64,000 bases of DNA from Burkholderiaceae bacterium (GTDB lineage Bacteria; Pseudomonadota; Gammaproteobacteria; Burkholderiales; Burkholderiaceae), in NCBI GenBank assembly GCA_947455485.1, contig CANGNV010000004.1:1-64000 (forward strand). Reading direction: 5' to 3'. A program made the translations under genes and the position numbers. The number at the start of each line of letters is the position of its first letter. The stretch's first letter is position 1. This document shows positions 1 to 8,423 of the stretch, in pieces. A model generated the notes under the pieces. That model saw only the letters and a program-made list of their open reading frames with translations, was not told the origin of the DNA and ran no database searches.

Positions 1-1
1 A

Positions 2-346
2 ATGAAACCTGGCATTCACCCCGAATATCGTGAAATCGTCTTTGTAGACGTTTCTAATAACTTCAGCTTCAAGACTCGCTCCACTATGTCTACTAAAGAG
101 ACAATCAAGTGGGAAGATGGCAATGAATATCCATTGGCCAAGATCGAGACTTCATCTGAGTCACACCCTTTCTACACTGGTACCCAGAAGATTATGGATA
201 CTGCCGGTCGTGTTGAGAAATTCCGTCAGAAATTCGGTACTAAAGCTGTTGCTAAAGCTTCCGGTGATGGCGCTGCTAAAACAGCTGAGAAAAAAGCTGC
301 TGCTGCAGAAGCTAAAGCTGCTGAAAAGCCAGCTAAGAAGAAGTAA
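2..346 (+). CDS. rpmE2: 50S ribosomal protein L31, type B, with Ala/Lys tail
   Basis: Structural protein of the large ribosomal subunit. The first ~85 residues match the L31 type B pattern ([14 protein letters not shown] start, [10 protein letters not shown], then [11 protein letters not shown]) and lack the CxxC zinc pair of type A L31, as expected for the zinc-independent paralogue. Residues ~88-114 form an Ala/Lys-rich low-complexity tail absent from the classical ~85-residue protein; such tails occur in betaproteobacteria and probably contact rRNA (inference). The ATG lies at base 2, so the promoter and ribosome binding site are outside the window. A strong terminator follows at about 413. 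Confidence 0.95.
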   Translation: MKPGIHPEYREIVFVDVSNNFSFKTRSTMSTKETIKWEDGNEYPLAKIETSSESHPFYTGTQKIMDTAGRVEKFRQKFGTKAVAKASGDGAAKTAEKKAAAAEAKAAEKPAKKK

Positions 347-412
347 TAGGCTTACTCTACAAAGGGGCTGGGGTTTGGATATTCAATATTCACCCTCCCC
401 TGCGAGATAATC

Positions 413-437
413 AAGGCAGCGTTTGCTGCCTTTTTTT
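413..437 (+). terminator. Rho-independent terminator after rpmE2
   Basis: Perfect 8-bp stem AAGGCAGC / GCTGCCTT around a GTTT loop, followed directly by a run of T residues. It ends the L31 transcript about 70 bases after the stop codon and lies just before the next start codon. Confidence 0.9.
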
Positions 438-451
438 ATTGCTAGTTTTTT

Positions 452-2179
452 ATGGTCAAACTCACCGCCGCCGCCACTACCTCCATCCCACGCATCATTA
501 TTTTTGCGTTGGCTTTGGTCTATGGTTTTGCCGGCCTCTTTGCGCGTGATCCTTGGAAGAACGAGGATGCTATCGGATTTGGTGGCATGTGGACTTTGCA
601 ACATGGCAAAGCACTCGACTGGATCGTTCCGCATCTAATTGGGCGCGATATCTCGCTTGGCTCACCCTTTCCTTATTGGTTAGGCGCCACCCTGATGGAT
701 CTATTTGGCCCATTGATTGGCGCAGCTAATGCTGCGCGCCTTTATGCGGCAGTTTGCTTCTTCGCTTCCGCATTAGCTATTTGGTATGCGACTTATCTAT
801 TAGGTCGTCGTCAAGAAGTTCAACCGATGGTCTTAGCAGTTGGTGGTCAGCCAGGTCGTAAAAACTATGGCATGACTTTAGCCGATGGTGCGCTATTGAT
901 TTTCTTGGCCTGCGTCGGTCTTGCACAACGCGCGCATGAGACTACGCCCATGATGGCGCAACTGATGGGCATCAGCATTGTCTTGTACGGCACAGTGCGC
1001 GGCCTGGATAAGCCATGGCAAGGCGGCTTATGGACTGGTCTGGGCATTGCAATCGTTGCGCTTTCGAGCAATCTCACACTCAGCCTCATCATCGTCAGCT
1101 CCACCATCATTGCAGTCATTGCCAGTAATGCGAAGTTGCGTTTCCGCTGGACTTTGACCAGCACGGTTTTAGGCCTCATTGGTTTTGCGATTTGGCCTGC
1201 GCTTTGGTATTTGGGTAACCTCACTCCAGAGTGGCGTCATATCGCTGAAGAAGGCTGGCGCAATATGCCAGAGATGCGCGCAACGCCCTCTATTGAATCC
1301 CTTGGATTTTTGAGCGTCAACTTCTGGGCTTATGCCTGGCCAGTTTGGCCATTAGCCATCATCTCCCTCGCCCACTGGGGTCGAGTAAAAGAAGCGGGCC
1401 AATGGCGTGCTCCCCATCTTTGCATTCCACTCAGCTTATTTATTGGTTGCTTAATTTATGTTCTGTTCAGACTAGAAGCTAACGAGCATGACCTGATTAT
1501 TTTGATTCCAAGCCTGTCGATCATTGCCGCATTTAGTTTGCCGATTCTTAAACGCAGCCTCATTAGCTTCATCGATTGGTTTGCGATGTTTAGCTTCACC
1601 ATGATCGCTTTAGCCATTTGGATTATTTGGTTCGCTAAAGTCACCGGCTTTCCAGAATCTACTGCCGCTAATTTGGCAAGACTCTTACCCGGCTTTCAGG
1701 CGCAGTTTGACTACTTTGGTTTTGTTGTTGCCCTCATCATTACCGGCATTTGGTTAGCAATCGTGCGCTGGAGAACTTCGCGCGCTCCAAAAGAAATCTG
1801 GCGTTGCCTCATCATCTCTGCCTCTGGCACTACCTTGATGTGGGTGTTGCTAATGACACTTTGGTTGCCAACGATTAATTATGCAAAGACCTATCGCTAT
1901 GTTTCTGATCGTCTGGTGCAAATTATTGCCAACACGCCAGGATGTATTGATACTAGCAATCTTGGACCCGCACAGCTAGCTTCATTTAGCTATTTCACCA
2001 AACTGCCTTTGCGTGATGATCCCAGCTGCAATCTCATGCTGACCCATAACTCTTTAGAAGCTAAGGCATACGCTAGCCTCAATAAAAAGAAAATTGAATT
2101 GCTTTGGGAAGATCGCCGGGCATCTGACCGTGATGAGCGTCTACGCCTCTATCAAATTACCCCTGCCGGTAAAGAATAA
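452..2179 (+). CDS. Membrane glycosyltransferase, ArnT/PMT-like (GT-C fold)
   Basis: A 575-residue polytopic inner membrane protein with about a dozen hydrophobic segments. The N-terminal region has a first helix, then a short loop with the acidic motif RDPWKNEDA (around residues 32-40), typical of GT-C enzymes that transfer sugars from polyprenyl-phosphate donors (ArnT, dolichyl-phosphate mannosyltransferase families). A soluble C-terminal domain of about 100 residues follows the last helix. The acceptor cannot be read from sequence; lipid A, another glycolipid or a protein are all possible. No good Shine-Dalgarno precedes this ATG, which sits immediately after the L31 terminator, so the start is moderately certain. 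Only 3 bases separate it from the MATE gene, suggesting one operon. Confidence 0.75.
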   Translation: MVKLTAAATTSIPRIIIFALALVYGFAGLFARDPWKNEDAIGFGGMWTLQHGKALDWIVPHLIGRDISLGSPFPYWLGATLMDLFGPLIGAANAARLYAAVCFFASALAIWYATYLLGRRQEVQPMVLAVGGQPGRKNYGMTLADGALLIFLACVGLAQRAHETTPMMAQLMGISIVLYGTVRGLDKPWQGGLWTGLGIAIVALSSNLTLSLIIVSSTIIAVIASNAKLRFRWTLTSTVLGLIGFAIWPALWYLGNLTPEWRHIAEEGWRNMPEMRATPSIESLGFLSVNFWAYAWPVWPLAIISLAHWGRVKEAGQWRAPHLCIPLSLFIGCLIYVLFRLEANEHDLIILIPSLSIIAAFSLPILKRSLISFIDWFAMFSFTMIALAIWIIWFAKVTGFPESTAANLARLLPGFQAQFDYFGFVVALIITGIWLAIVRWRTSRAPKEIWRCLIISASGTTLMWVLLMTLWLPTINYAKTYRYVSDRLVQIIANTPGCIDTSNLGPAQLASFSYFTKLPLRDDPSCNLMLTHNSLEAKAYASLNKKKIELLWEDRRASDRDERLRLYQITPAGKE

Positions 2180-2182
2180 AAC

Positions 2183-3574
2183 GTGTTGCACTTTAAGTTA
2201 TCGCGTTTGCGCGAGGACATCCCCTCCCTATTAAAACTTGCTGGACCATTGTTGATTGGTCAGCTGGCAGTGATTACCTTTGGCGTTTTAGATACCGCCA
2301 TGACAGCGCGCTACTCCGCTGATGACTTGGCTGCTCTTGCGATGGCATCCGCCATCTTTATCAGTATTTATGTTGGCTTGACTGGCGTAATCTCTGCCCT
2401 TGCCCCAATTGCTGGGCAACTCTTTGGTGCCAAGCGCTTTGGTGAGATCGGTGAGGAAGTGCGTCAAGCTACTTGGCTAGCAGTGGGCCTCACCTTATTG
2501 GGTGGTGCAATTCTGCTCAATGCCGATCACCTACTGCAAATCTCTCAAGTCACGCCCGACATTGAAGGCAAGGCTAAGTTGTATCTCAATATCCTTGCCA
2601 TTGGTTTACCGGCTAGCATGGCAATGCGTGTGCTCATGGCGCTGCACAATGCTGTTTCAAGGCCAGCAGTGATTACCGTAGTGCAACTGATTGGTTTGGG
2701 CTTAAAGCTGCCGCTCAACCTGCTATTCATTTATGGCGGCCTGGGTATTGAAGGCATGGGTGGACCAGGCTGTGCTGTAGCTACCGTCATTATTAATTGG
2801 TTTTGGCTCATCATCACGCTGAGCTTTGTGCTCTTTGATGGCTTCTACAAGCCATTTAAGATCTTTGCGCGCTTTAGCTGGCCAGACTGGCATCGCATCT
2901 GGACTTTACTGAGATTGGGCGCTCCCATTGGCTTTAGTTATTTGATTGAAGTAACTTCCTTTACCTTCATGTCGCTCTTCATTGCGCGTCTTGGTACTAC
3001 CGCTTTAGCTGGCCACCAAATTGTGGCCAATATGGGGACGGTAATTTATATGGTGCCCTTATCCCTATCCATTGCGACAATGACATTAGTCTCTCAATCG
3101 ATTGGCGCTAACAAGCAAGAACGTGCTGAAGAGATTGGCTGGTCATCAGTTTTCTTCACAACTACCCTGTGTATTTTGATTGGTATTGCAGTATGGATTT
3201 TTAGGGTGCAGCTATTAGATCTCTATGATCCACCTGCAGAAGTTAAAGTCTTTTCGATTCCGCTATTTTTGTTTATTGCTTTTTATCAAGTGTTTGATGC
3301 CCTACAAATTACCGCGGCATTTATTCTGCGCGCATATCGTATCGCCTTCTGGCCAATGTTGATTTATGCCGGCTCACTTTGGGGTGTAGGCTTGGGTGGC
3401 GGCTACTTGATGGGGTTCAATGTCTTTGGTAATACGCCAGAGTTTTTGCAAGGCGCTAATGGCTTTTGGGCTGGTAACAGCATGAGCTTGGGATTAGCCG
3501 CGCTACTTTTACTCTACCTCTTTAGAAAAACAGCGGCACGCTTTGAGAAAACGCATCCGCCGGTTGAGGTTTAA
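2183..3574 (+). CDS. MATE family multidrug/cation antiporter (NorM-like)
   Basis: A 463-residue membrane protein with twelve predicted helices in two similar halves, the hallmark of MATE exporters that expel cationic drugs or metabolites using a sodium or proton gradient. The N-terminal segment LLKLAGPLLIGQLAVITFGVLD and the second-half ALAGHQIVANMG pattern fit the NorM branch. It uses a GTG start 3 bases after the preceding glycosyltransferase stop, so the two are probably co-transcribed; a TTG directly follows and could also serve. Substrate unknown. Confidence 0.85.
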   Translation: MLHFKLSRLREDIPSLLKLAGPLLIGQLAVITFGVLDTAMTARYSADDLAALAMASAIFISIYVGLTGVISALAPIAGQLFGAKRFGEIGEEVRQATWLAVGLTLLGGAILLNADHLLQISQVTPDIEGKAKLYLNILAIGLPASMAMRVLMALHNAVSRPAVITVVQLIGLGLKLPLNLLFIYGGLGIEGMGGPGCAVATVIINWFWLIITLSFVLFDGFYKPFKIFARFSWPDWHRIWTLLRLGAPIGFSYLIEVTSFTFMSLFIARLGTTALAGHQIVANMGTVIYMVPLSLSIATMTLVSQSIGANKQERAEEIGWSSVFFTTTLCILIGIAVWIFRVQLLDLYDPPAEVKVFSIPLFLFIAFYQVFDALQITAAFILRAYRIAFWPMLIYAGSLWGVGLGGGYLMGFNVFGNTPEFLQGANGFWAGNSMSLGLAALLLLYLFRKTAARFEKTHPPVEV

Positions 3575-3600
3575 TCGAGATTCAATTCCAGAAATCAGAT

Positions 3601-4116
3601 TTACTGAATGGGTTTAAATCCATTTGGAGGCATTGATGGTTTGCCTTGAGGAATGTTGTATCCATTGTTATTGCCACCACCATTAAAGTTTTGAGTTGGA
3701 TAACTAGGCACCTGATTGCCTTTGGAATACATACATTGCTGATAGGCGATGTTGTATTGAACCTGGCCCTGATTTTGCTTGCCAGAAGAGTTCATAGCAC
3801 CCATAGCGGCGCCACCAAGTAAACCGATACCTGCGCCAGTGCCAATGTTCTGACTACTGCCACCCTGAATCACTGCACCAGCAGCCGCACCTAAAGCAGC
3901 ACCAATGACTGCACTAGTCGCACCCTCTTTAAGGGCTGCATTACTGGTGTCTTTAATTGCATTTGCAGCGAACTCACGACACTGTTGATCTTCTTGCTGA
4001 AAGACTTCAAAAGGCTTGCCCTCACGCGGCATGATTGCAACAGTTGGGCCCGTTGGCGCAGAGACGCAAGCAGCTAAAGAGCTGATGAGCGCCAATGTCA
4101 GTACGGTACGTTTCAT
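3601..4116 (-). CDS. Glycine-zipper lipoprotein
   Basis: A 171-residue predicted outer membrane lipoprotein. The signal peptide ends in a lipobox (SSLAAC, Cys17). Residues ~65-108 form a glycine-zipper region (GAALGAAAGAVIQGG, then GAGIGLLGGAAMGA), as in the YMGG/Rick_17kDa family, which can span or pack in membranes. The C-terminal third is Asn/Gly/Pro/Gln-rich. Two internal cysteines (in QQCRE and YQQCMY) may form a disulfide. It is followed upstream on the same strand by another small envelope protein. Precise role unknown. Confidence 0.75.
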   Translation of the reverse strand: MKRTVLTLALISSLAACVSAPTGPTVAIMPREGKPFEVFQQEDQQCREFAANAIKDTSNAALKEGATSAVIGAALGAAAGAVIQGGSSQNIGTGAGIGLLGGAAMGAMNSSGKQNQGQVQYNIAYQQCMYSKGNQVPSYPTQNFNGGGNNNGYNIPQGKPSMPPNGFKPIQ

Positions 4117-4142
4117 ATTGATTCCTTAAATCGGATAACTAT

Positions 4143-4646
4143 TTAATTGTGGCTACGTTGCCGTGTCGATACATTGCCAGATGGCGGCATTGCTGGCTGA
4201 GTCTGCCATCCAGATGCGCAACTTTGTACATACGGGAAGTACTGCCCACTCGCTTCACAGTAATACCAAACTGGGGGTTGAGGCTGAGAGGCCAAAACCA
4301 TTGGTTGCTGTGGTGCTGCATAAGTGACTACCGGTGGACTTGCGTAAACCACGGGTGGAGCATAGTAGCCAGCCCCATAGGGATAGCCATAGCCAGCGCC
4401 GTAATATCCACCACGCCAACCTGGGCCCCAGCCACCACCCCAACCAGGACCGTAAGCTGCTGGGCGCCAACCGCCACCATAGCCACCGCCGTAACCGCCC
4501 CCAACAGAGACAGCCCAGCCCACATTACCCGCTTGAGCTGCTACCGGAGCAAGGGTAAATAGGCCTGCTGCTGCAAAGAGCGTCAGAACTGCTTTAGACA
4601 CAACTGAGTTGTATTGCTTTTGGCTTGTTTTCATAGTGGACCCCAT
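4143..4646 (-). CDS. Exported Gly/Tyr/Trp-rich protein
   Basis: Start chosen at the ATG preceded by a perfect AGGAGG ten bases upstream, giving MGSTMKTSQ and 167 residues; an upstream ATG would add 13 residues and a downstream one would remove four. A signal peptide ends near VAAQA-G. The mature N-terminal half is built of GGGYGGGYGGGW-like and GPGWGGGWGPGW repeats, then a Pro/Val/Tyr section, then a conserved-looking WYYCEASGQYFPYVQSC segment whose two cysteines may pair. The latter is seen in many proteobacterial small periplasmic proteins of unknown function. Probably an envelope or surface protein (inference). Confidence 0.65.
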   Translation of the reverse strand: MGSTMKTSQKQYNSVVSKAVLTLFAAAGLFTLAPVAAQAGNVGWAVSVGGGYGGGYGGGWRPAAYGPGWGGGWGPGWRGGYYGAGYGYPYGAGYYAPPVVYASPPVVTYAAPQQPMVLASQPQPPVWYYCEASGQYFPYVQSCASGWQTQPAMPPSGNVSTRQRSHN

Positions 4647-4746
4647 TAATTGGTCGCCTCCTACTACCTTTAACGCTTCACCCAAATCCAGGCTGACAAG
4701 AATTGGGCTTTTATTGGAATATTTATCACTTTAGCTTTTAGACTAA

Positions 4747-5757
4747 TTACTCTAATTTTGCGCCTGATTTATAAATCACTCTACCCCATTTATTAGTCTC
4801 AGCTTGAATCAGCTTAGAAAGCTCTTGCGGGCTTCCTGGAGCAGGATCTAAACCACTAGCCAGTAACTTTTTTCTGACATCGGGCCGATTGAGGGTTTGG
4901 CGAGTCAAGGTATTTAAGCGCTTTTGCAGAGCCGGAGGGAGATTTGCTGGCGCCATGAGCGAGAACCACGATGTAGCCTCAAATCCAGGCAAGCCTTGCT
5001 CTGCCATGGTCGGAATCTCTGGAGCTGCTGGAGAGCGTTTTAAGGTGGTTACCGCTAAAGCCTGAACTTCTCCCGCCTTAATCAAAGGGAGCGATGATGA
5101 CAGGTTATCGAAGAGCATGGAAATCCGGCCGCTAATAAGATCAGGTAAAGATTGGGCTCTGCCTTTGTAGGGAATGTGCCGAATCTGTACTCCGGTCATT
5201 TCCTTAAAAAGTTCACCAGACATATGTAAGGAAGTGCCGACACCAGAAGAGCCGAAAGTAAGTTCATTGGGTTTGGCTTTGGCCAGCTCAATCAGTTCAT
5301 GCAAATTACTCACGCCTAACTTCTTATTGACCACCAATACATTAGGAGTGCTCGCCAAGAAACTAATGGGCGTGAAATCATTAATTGGATGAAAAGACAT
5401 CTTGTCGTAGAGTGCGCCGTTAATGGCGTGGATACCTACCGTGCCAATGAGGAGTGTGTAGCCATCTGGCTCACTCTTGGCCACAAGGTCAGCGCCGATA
5501 TTGCCACCATAGCCAGGACGGTTTTCTACGAGGACCGGTATACCTAAACTTTGTTGCCAACTCTCAGCCAATACGCGCGCCAAGATATCAGGGGCTCCAC
5601 CGGGAGTGAATGTCACCACAATCCGAATCGCTTGTTTAGGCCAAGCTGAATTGGTTTTGGCGGTTTGAGACTGAGCGGTATTAGCGAGACCTAAGCAAAC
5701 TAGTAAAACTGCCAGACCCTTTACCACCCTAGAGGTGATCAGCATGAGATCACTCAC
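4747..5757 (-). CDS. Bug family (TctC-like) substrate-binding protein
   Basis: A periplasmic solute receptor of the tripartite tricarboxylate transporter family, ~330 residues. A signal peptide precedes WPKQAIRIVVTFTPGGAPDILAR, whose PGG-x-D motif contacts the ligand carboxylate in Bug proteins; ENRPGYGGNIGAD and SEPDGYTLLIG are further family signatures. Start is a GTG at 5757; an in-frame ATG at 5745 also leaves a complete signal peptide. No TctA or TctB membrane component is present nearby, the usual betaproteobacterial situation of orphan receptors. Six bases separate it from the stop of the DsbB-like gene, so co-transcription is likely. Ligand unknown. Confidence 0.85.
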   Translation of the reverse strand: MSDLMLITSRVVKGLAVLLVCLGLANTAQSQTAKTNSAWPKQAIRIVVTFTPGGAPDILARVLAESWQQSLGIPVLVENRPGYGGNIGADLVAKSEPDGYTLLIGTVGIHAINGALYDKMSFHPINDFTPISFLASTPNVLVVNKKLGVSNLHELIELAKAKPNELTFGSSGVGTSLHMSGELFKEMTGVQIRHIPYKGRAQSLPDLISGRISMLFDNLSSSLPLIKAGEVQALAVTTLKRSPAAPEIPTMAEQGLPGFEATSWFSLMAPANLPPALQKRLNTLTRQTLNRPDVRKKLLASGLDPAPGSPQELSKLIQAETNKWGRVIYKSGAKLE

Positions 5758-5763
5758 GCCTAC

Positions 5764-6327
5764 TTAGAAACCAAAACGAGTGCGCAACCAGATCCATCCG
5801 TCATATTTAACGGGATCATCAGCACAAGGGCCAATGCCGCATTCCAGAAGCGTGGAAGCCAAGTTAGCAAAAACTAAAACAATAAATAGAATCACTAATG
5901 TATTGGCAAACACTGAGCGTGAACGCACGTCACGATTTGGCAGCATCAAAAGAATAGCAAGACCCGCTAGCAAGCCAACGTAACCTACGTATGCCCAGGT
6001 ATAAAAATGCAACTCGAGAAACGTTTTTCCAAATCCTTTATCGCCCGGCAGGATGTGCAAGAAAACTTGGCGCAAGGAAACCATCATCCCAGTCAAGCCG
6101 CCAATGATGCCCCAGCCGTAGTGAGAAGAATGCGCACCGAAACGAATATTGAGAACTAGTGCAAAACCGATGATGACAAAACCCATGCGCTGCATTAAGC
6201 ACAGCGGGCAAGGTAACTCACCAAAATAGAGTTGATCAACAAAGGCATAAGACAACATACCAATAATCGCAACCAAAGCCAGTTGATTGCCAAGGGCAGC
6301 TAACGAAGGAAAGGAATGTTTGCTCAT
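5764..6327 (-). CDS. dsbB: DsbB-like disulfide bond formation protein
   Basis: Inner membrane protein of 187 residues that should reoxidise a DsbA-type thiol oxidase and pass electrons to quinone. The first periplasmic loop carries CPLC (C40-C43) followed by the DsbB quinone-site arginine (R47). In classical four-helix DsbB the second Cys pair lies in the loop between helices 3 and 4; here that loop has none. Instead a fifth hydrophobic segment (~137-158) is followed by ECGIGPC (C163, C168) near the C-terminus. It therefore belongs to a divergent branch. A 52-residue DUF5993-type gene lies 5 bases upstream and a Bug receptor 6 bases downstream. Confidence 0.8.
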   Translation of the reverse strand: MSKHSFPSLAALGNQLALVAIIGMLSYAFVDQLYFGELPCPLCLMQRMGFVIIGFALVLNIRFGAHSSHYGWGIIGGLTGMMVSLRQVFLHILPGDKGFGKTFLELHFYTWAYVGYVGLLAGLAILLMLPNRDVRSRSVFANTLVILFIVLVFANLASTLLECGIGPCADDPVKYDGWIWLRTRFGF

Positions 6328-6332
6328 GTTTG

Positions 6333-6491
6333 TTACAGACTGATGTTGAGATGGTCAGTCGCATGAATGCGAAACCAGAACATGAGGATGCCAAGGGTAA
6401 TAGCAAGCATCACTAAACCAGCCAGACGCTTCTCAAACCAAACAAGGACAAGGCCGATAAAGGCTGTCAGGAAAGGTAGGAACATGTACAT
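6333..6491 (-). CDS. Small membrane protein, DUF5993-like
   Basis: A 52-residue ORF starting MYMFLPFLTAFIGLVLVW and ending HATDHLNISL. Two short hydrophobic helices are separated by EKRLAG. The length, the hydrophobic hairpin and the final H-x-TD-x-L-x-(I/L)-S-(F/L) tail fit the DUF5993 family, which I recall as neighbour of DsbB-like genes. The ATG at 6491 (or the ATG two codons later) is preceded by AGGA. It lies 5 bases before the DsbB-like gene, so the two are surely co-transcribed; a role as an accessory subunit of the disulfide system is inference. Confidence 0.7.
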   Translation of the reverse strand: MYMFLPFLTAFIGLVLVWFEKRLAGLVMLAITLGILMFWFRIHATDHLNISL

Positions 6492-6566
6492 AAATGAATT
6501 CTATCCTAGGTCGTTCTAGAACTTGAAAACAAGCGGTTTAAAGGGTCTTTTGTATAGAATGCAGTC

Positions 6567-7340
6567 ATGAACACCACCCCACCCTGCATCGACTTCCAGC
6601 TCGACGGGCCCATTGCCCGTATTACCTTTAATAATCCTGCCGCACGTAACGCCTTGACCTGGCCGATGTATGAAGAACTCAAACGTATTTGCGATGACTT
6701 GGCGAGTAAACCAGAAATCAGGGTGGCGATTTTTAGGGGTGCTGGTGATAAGGCCTTTGTATCCGGTAGCGACATCCAGCAATTTGTAGACCTCCAAGAG
6801 AATGAAGCATACGAAGTTGCAGTGGATGCGATTTTTCACTCTTTGCAACACTTGCCTATTCCAACTATTGCACTAATCGAGGGCTTGGCCGTTGGCAGTG
6901 GTTTACTTATTGCCACCGCATGTGATTTCAGAATATCGACTGATGATGCGCGCTTTGGTATTCCAGTGGCAAAAACTTTAGGTAACTGTTTATCGCCGAG
7001 TAATCTATCTTGGATTGCTAATCATTTAGGTGCGCCGATGGTGAAGCGGATGTTGCTTGCTGCAGAACTGATCAAGGCACCCGAATTACTGAACTCAGGC
7101 TACCTCTATCAAACCACTACTCCTGAGGATATTGCGGAAGCAACAGAATCCCTAGCAATCAAATTAGCATCGCTTGCCCCGATTACTCAGAAGGCAAGTA
7201 AGGTAACTTTAGCTCGCTTAATGGAAAGTAATTTACCGGATTGCACTGAACTCATGAGAGAGACTTACAACAGCGTCGACTTCAAAGAAGGGGTTAATGC
7301 CTTCCTTGAAGGACGCTCGCCAAAGTGGATTGGCAAGTAG
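6567..7340 (+). CDS. Enoyl-CoA hydratase/isomerase family protein, catalytic Glu missing
   Basis: A 257-residue crotonase-fold protein. NPAARNALTWPMYEEL, AFVSGSDIQQF and ALIEGLAVGSGLLIATACDFRI mark the CoA-binding and oxyanion-hole elements. The two glutamates that act as acid/base in enoyl-CoA hydratase are replaced: Leu114 stands in the GGGCEL position and Val134 in the QPE position. A hydratase reaction is therefore doubtful; decarboxylase, isomerase, thioesterase or hydrolase members of the superfamily keep the oxyanion hole without these residues. It stands alone, divergent from the DsbB/DUF5993 genes. Confidence 0.75.
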   Translation: MNTTPPCIDFQLDGPIARITFNNPAARNALTWPMYEELKRICDDLASKPEIRVAIFRGAGDKAFVSGSDIQQFVDLQENEAYEVAVDAIFHSLQHLPIPTIALIEGLAVGSGLLIATACDFRISTDDARFGIPVAKTLGNCLSPSNLSWIANHLGAPMVKRMLLAAELIKAPELLNSGYLYQTTTPEDIAEATESLAIKLASLAPITQKASKVTLARLMESNLPDCTELMRETYNSVDFKEGVNAFLEGRSPKWIGK

Positions 7341-7363
7341 TTGTTTAAGAATGTTTGTGTGTA

Positions 7364-8056
7364 TTAAACAATCTTAATTTTGAGTGGCGTAAGACCTTCG
7401 ACGATGCCCTCAAGTACATCGCCTTTTTTCACAGGACCAACACCTGCAGGTGTGCCAGACATAATCAAGTCGCCTGGCTCCAGTGTGAACAAAGTTGATA
7501 AGTAAGCGATGGTGTCAGGAATATTCCAAATCAATTGATTTAAGTCACCCTCTTGGCGCACTTCACCATTAACCAATAGCTTAACAACGCCCTTGTTCGG
7601 ATGCCCGAACTGAGCAGCTGGAGTGATCGCTGCACAAGGGGCAGATTGATCAAAGGCCTTACCGGTGTCCCAAGGGCGCCCCATCTTCTTAGCTTCGCCT
7701 TGCAGGTCACGACGAGTCATATCCAGACCGACACCGTAACCATAGACATGCTCTAGCGCTTTATCCGCTGGAATATTAGCACCGCCTTTACCGATAGCAA
7801 CGACCATCTCGATTTCGTGATGAACATCATTCGACAGGTTTGGATATTGCATATCTTTGCCATCAGCCACGATTGAATTAGCTGGCTTCATGAAAAAGAA
7901 TGGCGGCTCACGATCAGGATCATGGCCCATCTCACGCGCGTGATCAGCATAGTTGCGACCAACGCAATAAATACGGTTCACAGCAAAACGGCGTGTATCA
8001 CCCACCACAGGAAGTGATGGAACGATAGGTGGATCAATAACGTATGCAGTGCTCAT
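7364..8056 (-). CDS. Fumarylacetoacetate hydrolase family protein (fumarylpyruvate hydrolase-like)
   Basis: A 230-residue single-domain FAH-fold enzyme, the size of FAHD1/NagK-type acylpyruvate hydrolases. The metal ligands are visible as HHEIEMV (E81, E83) and D112 in [14 protein letters not shown]; the family signature [15 protein letters not shown] closes the active site. Such enzymes cleave fumarylpyruvate or other acylpyruvates from aromatic catabolism, or decarboxylate oxaloacetate. No gentisate dioxygenase gene is nearby, so the substrate is open. Convergent with the preceding crotonase-fold gene. Confidence 0.85.
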   Translation of the reverse strand: MSTAYVIDPPIVPSLPVVGDTRRFAVNRIYCVGRNYADHAREMGHDPDREPPFFFMKPANSIVADGKDMQYPNLSNDVHHEIEMVVAIGKGGANIPADKALEHVYGYGVGLDMTRRDLQGEAKKMGRPWDTGKAFDQSAPCAAITPAAQFGHPNKGVVKLLVNGEVRQEGDLNQLIWNIPDTIAYLSTLFTLEPGDLIMSGTPAGVGPVKKGDVLEGIVEGLTPLKIKIV

Positions 8057-8132
8057 AAATAGCCTTTCTGATGAATGTCTAGTTTTTTAATAATTGTTGT
8101 GTAAATTAATTATGACATTACTTGAGCAAGTG

Positions 8133-8402
8133 TCATTTTGGGCCCTTGGTACGGAGTTTGAGCAATAGAATGCTCAGCGCCAAAGCAAAGGTCAAGGCAT
8201 TGGCCAAGATCAAGGGCCACTTTTCAATAATGAGGCCATAGATAAGCCATAAGCCAACGCCTACAGTAAATAAACCATACATACCAAGCGAGATTCCAGA
8301 GAGATCTCGGGTGCGCCAGGATTGAATGGCTTGAGGCAGAAAAGCAATGGTTGTCAAGAATGCGGCACAGTAGCCAATCAACTCAGGCGAGACAATATCC
8401 AT
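8133..8402 (-). CDS. SemiSWEET-type sugar transporter
   Basis: An 89-residue, three-helix membrane protein with the PQ-loop motif of the MtN3/SWEET family (FLPQAIQSWRTRDLSGISLGMY). Bacterial SemiSWEETs work as dimers, each chain giving one triple-helix bundle. The Pro in helix 1 and the Asn of helix 3 (LILANALTF) match the transport core. It carries out facilitated diffusion of sugars; which sugar cannot be told. It lies 21 bases downstream of an exported protein gene on the same strand. Confidence 0.85.
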   Translation of the reverse strand: MDIVSPELIGYCAAFLTTIAFLPQAIQSWRTRDLSGISLGMYGLFTVGVGLWLIYGLIIEKWPLILANALTFALALSILLLKLRTKGPK

Positions 8403-8423
8403 TTGGTAGTCCGAAATAGCAAT

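Noticed and set aside
865-1224. 119-residue minus-strand ORF inside the glycosyltransferase
   Set aside because: Mirrors hydrophobic helices of the real gene; no conserved pattern.
4149-4562. 137-residue plus-strand ORF opposite the Gly-rich protein
   Set aside because: It is the antisense of a repetitive low-complexity gene with a clear signal peptide and AGGAGG; composition (many Trp, Ala, Thr repeats) is a shadow artefact.
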